From: Larix kaempferi
Lineage: Eukaryota; Streptophyta; Pinopsida; Pinales; Pinaceae
Direction: 5' to 3'
DNA length: 64,000 nucleotides
NCBI GenBank assembly: GCA_027924585.1
Contig: BSBM01000050.1
Location: forward strand, 2,976,001-3,040,000
The notes beneath the pieces are model-generated. The model was not told where the DNA came from and did not search any database. It was given only the letters and a program-made list of their open reading frames with translations. This document shows, piece by piece, positions 1 through 10,394 of the stretch (the stretch's first letter is position 1; every line of letters begins with the position of its first letter). A program made the position numbers and the translations under genes.

Positions 1-1113
1 TCAAAAACGTGTGTCAAACAGGCAGGTTCTCGGATCCAAAAATTTGTGCTCAGTGACGGATTCGATTCTCTCAACTTGCAACACTTGTGGGAAAACTGAG
101 AGAATTTATTGTTCTATGACATGTTAGGAACAAAAACCTCTGAGCGTTTTTCAAAAAGATTCTCCAGACGCTCAGAATCGTCAGTTGAAAATGATTACTC
201 AGGACAGTAAAAAAACACCACATTTCTTCATTATTTCCATCTTGTTGGCACCTTCAAAACTGGAACAACACATTGAAACAGCTCCTATTAATTAAAACCT
301 TCACTTAAAAACCATCCTCTTGCCATTTGGAAGCAAAAACCGTGATCTGGGCAAAAAATAATGCCTCTCTGCCCTGTTTTGCACTTTCGATGGCTAAAGA
401 GCCAAAATTCGAACCTGTAAACCACCGAAAGCTCTGCTTTCGGTGGCTAAGGATAGCTATGAAAGCCTGCCTAAACCATCGAAAGCTCTGTTTTGAAACT
501 AATCTTCCAAAATGGCAAAAAAAAAATGTATTTTGTCTCAGCTTCTTGATGACAAGTGAAGTTCTTTTGCTTTTTCGGTAGCTGGAATGAATTTGCATTT
601 GAACCCAAGCACTGCCGAAAAAGCGGTGAAAATGCCTCTCCTTTTGGTAGCTTTGGGCAATTTTTCCTTTACGCTGTCAAAACAGTGTTGAGAAAGCCTC
701 CGCTTTTGGTAGCTTTGAACCATTTTGCTTTTGACTTGTAAGCTGCCAAAACTTACCTTTCGGTGGCTAATGAACACCATCGTATTCGCCCAAGCCGCCG
801 AAAACTACCCCCTGACTCACGTTGTATGTCTGCCTTTTCGGTGGTTAGAAGTGCCTTGAAAATTTTGTTTAAGCTACCGAAAGTAGAGCTTTTCGTAGCT
901 TAGGGGCCGTTTTGAATAAGCACTTAGCTACCGAAACCTATTTTTTAAGTTTTTGAAATAAAAACTTGTCTCGAAAGTTTCTTGACGTATTATGAGTTAG
1001 AACTCAATAAAATGAGCCTAAACACAAACTTTAATAATGTGTTTTCATTTTCAAATGACCTCCTATCACCTCACATAATAAAACTTTTAAAAAAAATATT
1101 TGAGGAGATAACA
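1..1113 (-). repeat. 3' LTR of the gag-only element, partial
   Basis: Direct repeat of 3648-4762, cut by the window start. Homology to the other copy stops at 1111, and the terminus reads gataaca (1107-1113), the reverse complement of an LTR start TGTTATC. The DNA just inside (1114 onward) has only a weak purine stretch on the minus strand, so the polypurine tract is degraded or unusual. The LTR holds many copies of a short TTCGGTRGCTA-type motif between 380 and 940, several in inverted pairs. Confidence 0.85.
422..446. repeat. Perfect 11-bp inverted repeat in the LTR
   Basis: CCACCGAAAGC, three bases, GCTTTCGGTGG forms a perfect hairpin. The equivalent in the other LTR (4068-4092) has one arm degraded (acttttggtgg). 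It belongs to the wider set of GCYACCGAAAG / CTTTCGGTRGC motifs spread through both LTRs. Confidence 0.8.
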
Positions 1114-1423
1114 TATGGCTTCTACTCGGGGATGAAATCCTCCCTGTGAGGTTTCAAGAACCTAGTAGTTCCAGTCACCTTTACCATTGGGCTATGGAGT
1201 CATTTAAACTACCACCAAATTTCTGCAATCTTTCCACAAATGTTAAACTATAAACCTGTTAGCAATGCTTTGCATCCATTGGGCTATGGAGTCATTTGGT
1301 CTTTAGAACCGATCCCCTGCAAACCTGTAACCTGCATGTAGCCTGCATGTTTATGGAAGAAAACTGAAAACAACTGAAAGAATCTACTTGCTCATAGGAC
1401 GAGCTTATTTTCTCTACCTACTC
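1114..1423 (-). other. 3' untranslated part of gag-only element
   Basis: No coding signal. It contains two copies, about 97 bp apart, of a 22-base sequence starting ccattgggctatgg (near 1178 and 1275), and a repeated 'cctgcatgt' near 1333-1350. A polypurine tract should sit at 1114-1130 on the minus strand, but the purine richness there is modest. Confidence 0.5.
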
Positions 1424-2434
1424 CTAACCCATTTGTACTGTTGCTTGATCAAGTAACTCATGCTTCCAATGAAGCCATATCAAAAACTGATTTACTGCTA
1501 ACATCCTTGATCTTGACCTAAACAATATAGGAAACCATAGCATGCGAAAATGCAATTTGACAAGATGACAAGACCAACCTTCATCTGACAGAAATATTTT
1601 TGGATTTATGTTGTTCATAGACTCCAAATAGTCAGCAAAAGGGTTATCAAATTCACAAAGAAATACCTCTTTGGACTGCAGATTGAACTGAAAATTGAAA
1701 TGATGTTGAATGTCTTTAAAGCCAAATATGGACTGCTCAACCTCTGTCAGAGGGTCATATAAGATGGACTGCTGATCTGAACTTTTCAGCGCACCATCTC
1801 CCTCTTTATATCTACTAAAAACTTCCGGTCTCTGCAAATCTTGAAACTGTAGGTTGCCCTCATCATCTTCTACAGATCTGAAACTGTCACTTGTTGATAT
1901 GTCAATTTCTCCTGCTGATATATACATTTGCTCTTTGACCTCAAAATTTTTAAAAGAAACATGTTGATCTTCATAAATATCTAAAGCCATAGATACATCT
2001 GATATGATGTCAGTTGTTTCTATGTCATTACAATCATTCAATATCTCTTGATCTTCAAGGTGAATGTCTTTTTCTATAATAAAAATTTTATCACTAAGTT
2101 GATTTTCGTGATAAGCAAGATCTTCATGATACGAAGAAAACTCTTCACAACATCCTTCAAAAAGACATTCAGCTGGAAAATATTTTTTACAAAAGGAATT
2201 GAAAGCTGTATGGAAACCTGTCAAAGAACTAACACTGGCATTTGGAAGAGACCGATACCAGTCACTAGCAATTCCCTCTAATGAAAAACAGAAGAAGAAA
2301 ATCTGAACATCCTCATGCACAAATTGCAGCCGATGCATGCAATCATGAAAGTTCAGCAAATGTTCAGCTGGCACTTCCCACTCTTCACCTCGAAATCTAG
2401 GAAGGCTATTTTCCCATTCATCTCTACTAGGCAC
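1424..2434 (-). CDS. gag-like protein of non-autonomous LTR element
   Basis: The 336-codon frame is open and unbroken. Residues about 12-100 fit a retrotransposon gag (capsid) domain: an N-terminal stretch with FRGEEWEVPAEHLLNFHDC, then 'SLEGIASDWYRSLPNASVSS', matching the W-Y/F-x-x-L-P core and the following long helix ending F-x-x-x-F-x-x-x-Y-F. The rest is acidic and shows no CCHC zinc knuckle or protease. It would package element RNA; no enzyme is encoded. The ATG lies about 215 bp inside the primer site, a normal leader length. An intact frame in an element with diverged LTRs may mean late constraint or simply chance. Family membership (Athila-like) is inferred from the primer type only. 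Confidence 0.7.
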   Translation of the reverse strand: MPSRDEWENSLPRFRGEEWEVPAEHLLNFHDCMHRLQFVHEDVQIFFFCFSLEGIASDWYRSLPNASVSSLTGFHTAFNSFCKKYFPAECLFEGCCEEFSSYHEDLAYHENQLSDKIFIIEKDIHLEDQEILNDCNDIETTDIISDVSMALDIYEDQHVSFKNFEVKEQMYISAGEIDISTSDSFRSVEDDEGNLQFQDLQRPEVFSRYKEGDGALKSSDQQSILYDPLTEVEQSIFGFKDIQHHFNFQFNLQSKEVFLCEFDNPFADYLESMNNINPKIFLSDEGWSCHLVKLHFRMLWFPILFRSRSRMLAVNQFLIWLHWKHELLDQATVQMG

Positions 2435-2649
2435 TGGATTAGGGAAACCATAAATACTTGAGAAATTGCAAAATGCATACCTCTTTGCTAAGATCTAATT
2501 CATTTCATACCAATGGAGTCGCCAACAGATCCGTCCTTCATGGAGTCGCCAGATAGATGATTACAACTGAAATAGTATCCAGACTTTGTCTATCATCAAA
2601 GCTGGGTCTTTGTCGTCTCCCTGGGAAGTTGAGCTTCAATCTCCTCTCT

Positions 2650-2664
2650 CCGGCAACGGCGCCA
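2650..2664 (-). other. Primer binding site, tRNA-Asp type
   Basis: On the minus strand this reads TGGCGCCGTTGCCGG, complementary to the 3' end of plant tRNA-Asp (…CCGGCAACGGCGCCA). It sits 3 bp inside the LTR end at 2668, which fixes both orientation and LTR boundary. Confidence 0.88.
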
Positions 2665-2667
2665 TTT

Positions 2668-4762
2668 TGTTATCACTCAAGAGTCTTTCTAGGTTGCAGT
2701 CGAAAGAGCCTTGTAACTTAATCAAAATCTCACTAATATAAAAAGGTTGGATCAAGTTGGATGAATCAATCAATCCTCATCCACTCAAAACTTATCTAAA
2801 TGCGCTCAAAAGGGCAAGGCTCTCAACCACTAATGCTGAGGGGGTTTGTAAATAAATGAGTGTGTGGAGAAGTAACTATCATACTAGCAGAATCATACAT
2901 AAAAGCATATATATGAATGGTAGATTACAATAATCACATAATACTTGTAGAGTTAATCTTATGAATACATTGATAAGATGACAGTCATCAAGTGTAACTA
3001 AACATAACAGCATGAATATAGTTTTCAAATGCAAGTACAAAATAGACAGAAGATGGAAATCTGAACAATTAATGGCGAAAGAAGCTTGTTTTTCTGATAT
3101 AACATAAGAAGTCTGAGTTTACAACATGTGAACAAGTATCCAAATTCGAACCCTTGTTCTACATGAGTTATGGGATTTATAGCCTTTACAACCTCTCCCC
3201 AGATCCTAAGAAGCTGGGTCGAATTTACTCCAGATGGGAAATCCAAAACCGTTTCTCAACAAAACAGAAAAAAAAAAATCATTTTTAATTGGCCAGACTA
3301 CTGAAAAATGGGGCTCGGATATGCCTTTGATTATCCCAACCTGTGACACCTGTAGGAAAACTGAGAGAGGTTATTGTTCTTTGACGTGTTGGGAAGAAAA
3401 ACCTTCGATCGTTTTGCAAAATGATTCTCCAGACGCTCAGAATCATCATTTGAAAATGATGACTCTGCATAGTAAAAACGACACTTTTGCTGAAACTACT
3501 TAAAAAGAGGCTCGGAGATGGGTTCGGTTCTCCAGCTATGTGACACCTGTGTATAAATGGAAAGATGTTATTGTGCATTGATATGTTGTGAGAAAACAAC
3601 TCTCTCATATCTTCGAAACGCGTTTTGGTTTGCCTGAGATCTGTATTTCAAAAACGTGTGTCAAACAGGTAGGTTCTGGGATACGAACATTTCTGCTTAG
3701 TGACGGATTCGATTCTCTCAACCTGCAACACCTGTTGGAAAATGGGGAGAGGTTATTGTTCTCTGACATGTTAGGAACAAAAACCTCTGATCATTTTGCA
3801 AAAAGATTCTCTAGACGCTCAAAATCGTCAGTTGAAAATGATGACTCGAGACAGTAAAAAACGCCACATTTCTTCATTATTTCCATCTTGCTGGCACCTT
3901 CAAAACTGGAACAACACATTGAAACATATCCTATTAATTAAAACCTTCACTTAAAATCCATCCTCTTGGCATTTGGAAGTAAAAACCGTGATCTAGGCAA
4001 AAAATATTGCCTCTCTGCCCTGTTTTGCACTTTCAGTGGCTAAAGAGCCAAAATTCGAACCTGTAAACCACCGAAAGCTCTACTTTTGGTGGCTAAGGAT
4101 AGCTGTGAAAGCCTGCCTAAACCACCGAAAGCTCTCTTTTAAAACTAATCTTCCAAAATGGTAAAAAAAGAAACAGTATTTTGTCTCAGCTTCTTGATGA
4201 CAAGTGAAGTTCTTTTGCTTTTTCGGTAGCTGGAATGAATTTGCATTTGAACACGAGCGCTGCCGAAAAAGTGGTGAAAATGCCTCTCCTTTTGGTAGCT
4301 TTGGGAAATTTTTCCTTTACGCTGTCAAAACAGTGTTGAGAAAGCCTCCGCTTTTGGTAGCTTCAAACCATTTTGCTTTTGACTTGTAAGTTGCCAAAAC
4401 TTGCCTTTTGGTGGCTAATGAACACCATCGTATTCGCCCAAGCCGCCGAAAACTGCCCCCTAACTCACGTTGTATGTCTGCCCTTTCGGTGGTTAGGAGT
4501 GCCTTGAAAATTTCGTTTAAGTTGCCAAAAGCAGAGCTTTCGGTAGCTTAGGGGCCGTTTTGAATAAGCACTTAGCTACCAAAACCTATTTTTTAAGTTT
4601 TTTGAAATAAAAACTTGTCTCGAAAGTTTCTTGACGTATTATGAGTTAGAACTTAGTAAAATGAGCCTAAACTCAAACTTTAATAATGTGTTTTCATTTT
4701 CAAATGACCTCCTATCACCTCACATAATAAAACTTTTAAAAAAAATATTTGAGGAGATAATA
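2668..4762 (-). repeat. 5' LTR of the gag-only element
   Basis: Begins (plus coordinates) tgttatcac at 2668 and ends gataata at 4762, where the expected final 'ca' is 'ta', a one-base change from the other copy. Length 2095 bp. It contains about three degenerate ~190-bp subrepeats at 3309-3860, recognised by 'cacctgt' anchors at 3347, 3544 and 3729, and the hairpin-rich TTCGGTRGCTA zone at about 4030-4590. Short ORFs inside (for example 3234-3503, 4204-4389) overlap these repeats and are not genes. Confidence 0.82.
3309..3860. repeat. Three degenerate ~190-bp subrepeats inside LTR
   Basis: Each unit carries a 'gctcggatatg/gagatgg' type head, 'cacctgt', a 'gttattgttc' core and, in units 1 and 3, 'gattctccagacgctcagaa'. 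Spacing between equivalent bases is 197 then 185. Only the third unit falls in the part of the left LTR inside the window (starting at 1). Confidence 0.65.
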
Positions 4763-5090
4763 GGCACATTGCAAAGTTTTGTAACAATGTGGTATGTTAC
4801 AAATGCAACATCTTAGGTCATAAAGCTCAGGATTGTGAGAGCTCAAAGAAATCCAATAAATTTTGGAAGGAAAAGAAAGAAAATAAGATTGAAGAAGAAC
4901 TTTAGCCAACTCTATATGCTCTAAATATAAGAAGAAGTATCATTTCAAATCAAGAGAAAAAATAATGTAAAAAGGTTTGGAAAAAGAAGTCAGCTGATCA
5001 AAAAGAAAAAAATGATGGATTGGTTCTATTTGTAGATCAGGCTATGTCTCTTGCATTGGAACAAGAAATACTGGTGAAATATTTGGGAAC
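4763..5090 (+). pseudogene. gag-like fragment with CCHC zinc knuckles, broken by upstream LTR element
   Basis: In the frame from 4765 the sequence reads HIAKFC, the tail of one zinc knuckle, then a complete knuckle at 4795-4836 (CYKC-NILG-H-KAQD-C, C-X2-C-X4-H-X4-C). A lysine-rich stretch follows, with in-frame stops from about 4904. Such paired knuckles are RNA-binding motifs of retroelement gag. The gag-only element at 1-4762 ends inside the first knuckle, so it inserted into this frame; the missing 5' half lies left of the window. Confidence 0.7.
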
Positions 5091-5455
5091 CAAATATCTC
5101 TGTACCCCCTGTACTTCAATACAGGGATAAACTACAAACAACTAGACCTATCGTAGAAAGAAGGTTGTGCGCTAAAAGGGATGTCGACAAATTGTAAGAA
5201 TTAATGACTAATAAAGTAGTGATAATACTAAGAAATTGTGTCATTAATGAGGAAATTGGTGGAAAATTATGGTTAGATGAATTTGGACCAAATCAAGGTG
5301 AATACAGCTAAATTAGAAGGAAATAATGACAACAAGAAGGTACCAAACTTCTCGTACAAGCCATCGAAAACTTATAAATGTAGTCAGTAGCATATACTGA
5401 ACAAATCAGTCACATAATAAACAATAGAGAGTAAATTTGGAGCTAGAGGAAATCT

Positions 5456-6480
5456 ATGGTTCCCAAGAGAGAGTGTAGATCGAAGAATCCATCAGTGAGT
5501 TTGCAGGAAGGGACTGCACAGACACAAGAACAATCAACATCAAATCCGGTAAGGTTCTCTTGTGACTACATGCCGCCAAGAAAACCTACTATGACATCAG
5601 TCACCCTACCTAACATGGAAGATACAGATATACTAGCACCATAGATATCAGAGGGGATGCTCAATGAATAAAATTTGCTCAGCCAACTATAAAAATTTCA
5701 GTTTGTGTATTATAACCTAACCAATGATGAAAAGTTTCCTGAGCTAATCAACAACAACTACATGGATAGAAGGATCATTCCAGACCCTAAGGCACCAATT
5801 ATAATGGAACTTCAAACATGGGTGAATGGATTACAGAAATTAAGGATACTGAATTTGATGGACATTCCTCATTTTGGAAGGACCCCTCAAGTGAAAATGT
5901 GTTCAAAAATGCTTATGTCACATGTACATGGTGGGTTCTTGTGGCTGAAAATGCTTATATCCATTGATTACAAGTTGATAGAATAGATCATTGGACTGAT
6001 CACTAGAGGATAATGTGTAAGCATCCTTTTGGATAGGAAGCAGGGGAAAACCCTTACGAAGAAGATAACGGAAAAATATGGAACCCAAAGAGCTAGCAGA
6101 GCATTCTTAGTTGCGCACATAAATGAAAACATTGTGAGATTTGCAGTTCAGATCCTAGCACGTAAGTTATTCTAGAAGAGTCTCCAAGACCAAGTCTTAG
6201 TAGAATTTATTGCATCCGCAACACAATGCATGGAGGGAGTACTAATGAACTGGTTGATGTTCCTCTTGAATGAGCTTTTGGATGACTGTCAAGAAACACA
6301 AGAAAAAGGTACACATTTTCATTACACTCGGATATTAATAGGTATTGCGCTAGTGGGCTGTAAGGATACAAAAAATAGCCAATTCTTTGACAGAAACATG
6401 AAACCATTCTTGGCATCAAAGTATGCAAATTTGTGGTTTACAAGCAATTAGCACAGACAGATAGAAAATAACATTAATTT
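5456..6480 (+). pseudogene. Decayed ORF of unknown protein, retroelement-associated
   Basis: Open pieces in shifting frames: 5456-5644, 5705-5986 and 6160-6451. Reading through a frameshift near 5830 gives a W-rich stretch (WKDPSSENVFKNAYVTCTWW), and 6190-6451 gives a compact piece containing MNWLMFLLNELLDDCQE. It shows no RT, integrase or transposase motif. It lies between the zinc-knuckle fragment and a coiled-coil frame, so it probably belongs to the same decayed element. I do not recognise the family with certainty; a plant-mobile-domain relative is possible but unsupported. Confidence 0.35.
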
Positions 6481-6802
6481 ATTTTTATACAATGAAGAGA
6501 TTATGGTTATCATAAATAAGACACCATGCATACAACCGCATATAATTGGCCTACATAAGGGAATTGAACGCTTCAAGGTAGGGATGCATCATATCTATAT
6601 ACAAGCCAAAAGGGATCCCTAGAAGCAATGGTTACCTACCATGTTTAGTTGTTCTAAGGATTATATTGTGCAGATTATGAATGATTGGGATCTGACATGA
6701 TGAATCCCATTGAAATAATAAGAACAAGTCGTGCAACGAAATAATCCTATACAATAGAACACTCATCCATAAAATAAATCCAAGGAAAAAGGAAGAGTAT
6801 AA

Positions 6803-8215
6803 ATGTCCCCTGAAACTATAGGGCAGACTACGCAGACTAAGAAAAAGACAGGAAAGGAACAAGTGGAAGAATTATCAAGGAAGAAGAGGAAATCATGCAA
6901 ACCTAGTTCCAATCAAGTATTGACAAAAGATCATGATGTGGATCAAGTTGGATGGGAGGTCAAAAATGTCACTAAGGAAATTATGGAGAAAGTGGCCACG
7001 AAGGACGAAATGGAAGATCTTGCAACAAAAGAAGAGGAAATCTTCATAAAATTTGAAGGAGAGTTTGCGACAATAAATGAAATTTTAATGAAGACTAAGA
7101 AAAAAGAGGGACAAAAAAACATGTAAACACACGCATAAACACACATGTTCAGTGCACAGGCACACTCATCTACACATATGAAAGATAGAACAGAGCCACA
7201 TCAAGGTTTCAATATTTCAGCAACAACACTAGTATTTCTAACACAAGAGATGCATGGATCATCGTTCATAATAATTCTAGTGATGATGAACTTGTTGTGC
7301 TTACCCATGGACAATCTGCATGATTGAAAACATCTATTGTGCAAGTAATTTGAGGGCGACATGAAGTTGTCTCAGTAGAATGATATACAATTTATAAAGA
7401 AAAGGAAACATTACACGAAGAATGTCAAAAAATGCGAACGGAGAAAAAATAAAATACGCACAAGACATATAGGATGAAGAAGGAAGTAGAGGAAATGAAA
7501 CAAAAGAATTCAAAAGTGTAGAAGGTAGTCGAGGAAGTATGTAATATGCTACCAGACGTACATATAGAAAAGGATTCCCCTCTAGAAGGAAAGGTAGCTA
7601 ATATAGGTGAAGTTATTCAAGGTTTCTGTGTTAAAATTCAGGAGCTTGCAACAAAGCAACAACCAAGGACACCTACAGAGGTCATAGCAGAGTGTGAAAA
7701 CATACAAGAAAGAATGAAGATTGAAATAGGAAATATTAGGAACTTGGAGTTAAACTGTGAAAATTTACATGAAGAAAGTGCTCAACTATGGGGAAAGTTG
7801 GTCGCAGACAAAGAATTGAAGGAAGTGGATCAAAAGCTGCAAATTGCGCAAGAGTTAGAACAAAAGATGTGTGATAGTTTAACTATTCAACCAACCACAG
7901 AAAATATGGCCAAGATAGGAGAATACAGGAAACAACTACAGGAAGTAAGCAAGATCCAAGATGAATCATAGAAGATATCCAACAAGGTTGAACCACTACA
8001 AGATGAAGCCTTTTTTATCATAGAATAATTTGCGCAAGTACAAGGGGAAGTCAATGACGTTGCTGATGAATGTACAAAAAACATGCAGTTGTCTACCAAT
8101 GAGTAGGTTGAAGAATTTATTTTGGATAAAGAATCAAAAATGAAGGAGAAATTTGAAATTACATAGGCAGCTTTGCAGAATTTTGCAATAACAATGCAAC
8201 CATAAAAGCAAGCAT
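6803..8215 (+). pseudogene. Decayed coiled-coil protein, unknown
   Basis: Two open segments, 6803-7126 and 7546-7971, separated by a stretch with frameshifts and stops. Both are rich in E, K, Q and L with heptad-like spacing; 7546-7971 (141 codons) contains a run of helices such as DKELKEVDQKLQIAQELEQK. Traces continue to about 8215 with single stop codons. It shows no catalytic motif. It sits just before a polypurine tract (8410-8418), so it occupies the 3' half of a retroelement where pol would be expected, but nothing of pol is visible. Confidence 0.4.
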
Positions 8216-8409
8216 AAAATATCTCTTTTTGATATTCTCGATACAATGCAATAATACAGTCCCATTGCCATTGATGTCAAAGGCGGAGAGAATTGCAAAG
8301 GACTGAATGATGACAAAAAAATAGAGTATTAATAGGGGGAGTACAATTTTTTGATAAGGAGCTCATATCCATGGGGATCTCAGTTTTGTTTGGTGTTGAC
8401 ATCAGTGCC

Positions 8410-8418
8410 AAAGGGGGA
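8410..8418 (+). other. Polypurine tract
   Basis: aaaggggga preceded by 'ttgacatcagtgcc', the usual context of a copia-type polypurine tract. The DNA after it (tattattagaaataaag) looks like a decayed LTR start of the TGTTAGAAATAAAG kind. Confidence 0.5.
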
Positions 8419-9503
8419 TATTATTAGAAATAAAGTTGCCACTGATGTCAAAGTGTTAAGTCGACCCTTCTCATTGATGTTAAAGTGCTAAGTCAGCCTT
8501 GCACCATAAAATATTATGTCGACCCAGAAAGTAATCCAACACTCATATAAATAAAGAAATTGATCTCTATATTTTAGTATCCATCCAAGCAAGTATGGAG
8601 CTCTGAAAAGTGTGCAAATTACAAGTAGAAGATGGATTTTCTAAGGCTTAGGGGTGAAAACATGAAGTTGGGAAACAATTTTGGCTTGTTTTTTACAAAC
8701 AAAACTACTAAATTTTATGTTTTTCAACTTCGACCTCTTCAAACCCATATCTCACTTAGGAATTTCAACTTGAAGTAAACACAAAGGTTTTAGAGAATTG
8801 AATTAGCTTTATGCCCGTATTTTTTTTAATTTTTTTTATGGACATATCGTGGGACAAATTTGTTGTCAACAGACGGCATATACTTGAAAATGTTAGGTAT
8901 GGATAATGAGTGACCTGTGTTGACGATGGTTTTTTGATAGATGGTTATTCATTTTAGGGAAAAACATTGTAGGCTCATAATATACACACACTACAGTAGA
9001 TCTTAGACTATATTTTGAATTTTTTAAGACTTGGGAACTATTTTTTATTATTTATCGAAACAACGTATGTTCAGAAAATGGTGCATTATCGACACATGTT
9101 TTTGTCTTCACAGTTTCTTTCAAATGTGACTCTTATTGGAAAAACTAAAAGTACCCTTTTGAAGAGGACGAGCCAATTATGATCTCTATGAAATTTCAAA
9201 TTTTTTGGTGTTGTCTTTGTTATGATATTGAATTTTCATTTTGGGTGATTTTCAAAGTAATAAAATTCTTAAGGGATAAGGTTTAGAAAAAAAATATTAA
9301 TAAATAGAAATTCAAGTCGAAATGAAACAATTATTATATCATTGGAAACTAGATTCGGAGATGAATCCATTGCTACCAAGTCCGACAAATAATATTTATA
9401 ATTTGCAGGGGTTCGGGCTTGCTGAAGTTGCAGGTTCCGGAAAGATGCCATATATTTTCGCAGGTTTGTTGACCATAAACTCTCGAGCGAAAAAATATCT
9501 TCC

Positions 9504-9673
9504 AAACTCTCAACTGAGAGTTTTGTTCAAACTCTCACCCGAGAGTTTTTTTTAAAATACAACGCAACAATTGGTTCAAAATCTTGGCCTAGAGTTTTTT
9601 TAAACTCTCGGGCGAGAGTTTGAAATCTCAAAACTCTCGGCCTAGAGTTTTTTAAACTCTCGACCTAGAGTTT
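9504..9673. repeat. Cluster of five 20-bp palindromes
   Basis: Five units of the form AAACTCTCNNNNGAGAGTTT (some arms TAGAGTTT) at 9504-9523, 9529-9548, 9602-9621, 9631-9650 and 9654-9673, plus half units near 9477 and 9581. Units at 9504 and 9602 are perfect 9-bp-arm palindromes. Each is exactly 20 bp. Confidence 0.85.
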
Positions 9674-10027
9674 GAGGTTGACTTATTTTCGCGTGATCAT
9701 CCACCCGAGCTCCATTTTTTTCACTCCGTTTGCCACAAAAGTGTTTCCCAGGTTCGTGATTTCACCCTTAGAAAATGAGGATGTTTCGTGTGCAAATATG
9801 AGTGTGCAGTAAATGCATAGATCTGGTTCCACAACAGATGATCAGAAGTAAATATGCAGTAGTATCTGAACAATGTACATGGAAAGAGTGCCAAGTATTT
9901 TTGCACAGAACCACGCTGTCAAGAAGCACATAACAGAGGAAGCAGATCATAAATTTCATAGTAAATTGTGTTTGAGGAATACATGAAAAATCTATATCTG
10001 GGTGGTAGGATGGGGGAAGGAAAAAAT

Positions 10028-10257
10028 ATTGGTGTCTTCCACGGGTTGGTTCCTGGCAGCTCAGGTGGGTGCCTGACCATGCAAGTTGGTGCTTGCTGAT
10101 TATGAGTAGGAGCTCATAAGAGGATTGGTGTCCTCATAAGTTGGTGCCTATAAAACAACAAGTTGGTTCTTGCAAGGGATTGGTGTTCCTAACAAATTGG
10201 TGTCAGCAAAATCATTGAGTGGGTGCTCACACTTGTATTGGATATTGGTGTCTCCCA
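10028..10257. repeat. Array of about eleven TTGGTGYCT motifs
   Basis: The decamer-like motif (A/G)TTGGTGYC(T/C), with variants such as GTGGGTGCCT, recurs roughly every 15-25 bp across 230 bp. It lies close to the 3' end of the LTR-like region, where R/U5 would be. Confidence 0.7.
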
Positions 10258-10394
10258 ACAATTTATGTAATCAAAGATTCTATCTATATAAATTTTCTTT
10301 ATAAATACTATGTGCACATTGTTTTTCTATCTTGATAATTGATTTGGAATTGGTGTATGTTTTATGAAGTAAAAGTGATATATAAATATTAAGT

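Larger units (their letters stand above)
1..4762 (-). mobile_element. Non-autonomous gag-only LTR retrotransposon (TR-GAG-like)
   Basis: The element is read right to left. A 2.1 kb LTR (2668-4762) is followed on the minus strand by a tRNA-Asp type primer site (2650-2664), one gag-like ORF (2434-1424) and the start of the second LTR (1113-1), which runs off the window. LTR ends are TGTTATC...GATAACA on the minus strand, a 7-bp inverted terminal match. The internal region is only about 1554 bp with no protease, RT, RNase H or integrase, so it must depend on another element's enzymes. This matches the class called TR-GAG (gag-only terminal-repeat elements). The left target-site duplication lies outside the window, so it cannot be checked. 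The first 220 aligned bases of the two LTRs show about two dozen differences, so the insertion is old. Confidence 0.8.

Noticed and set aside
305-780. Overlapping ORFs at the left edge
   Set aside because: They follow the repeated TTCGGTRGCTA motif and its complement in an LTR; not genes.
3234-3857. Plus and minus ORFs of 89-107 codons
   Set aside because: They fall in the subrepeats of the LTR of the gag-only element and recur with its units.
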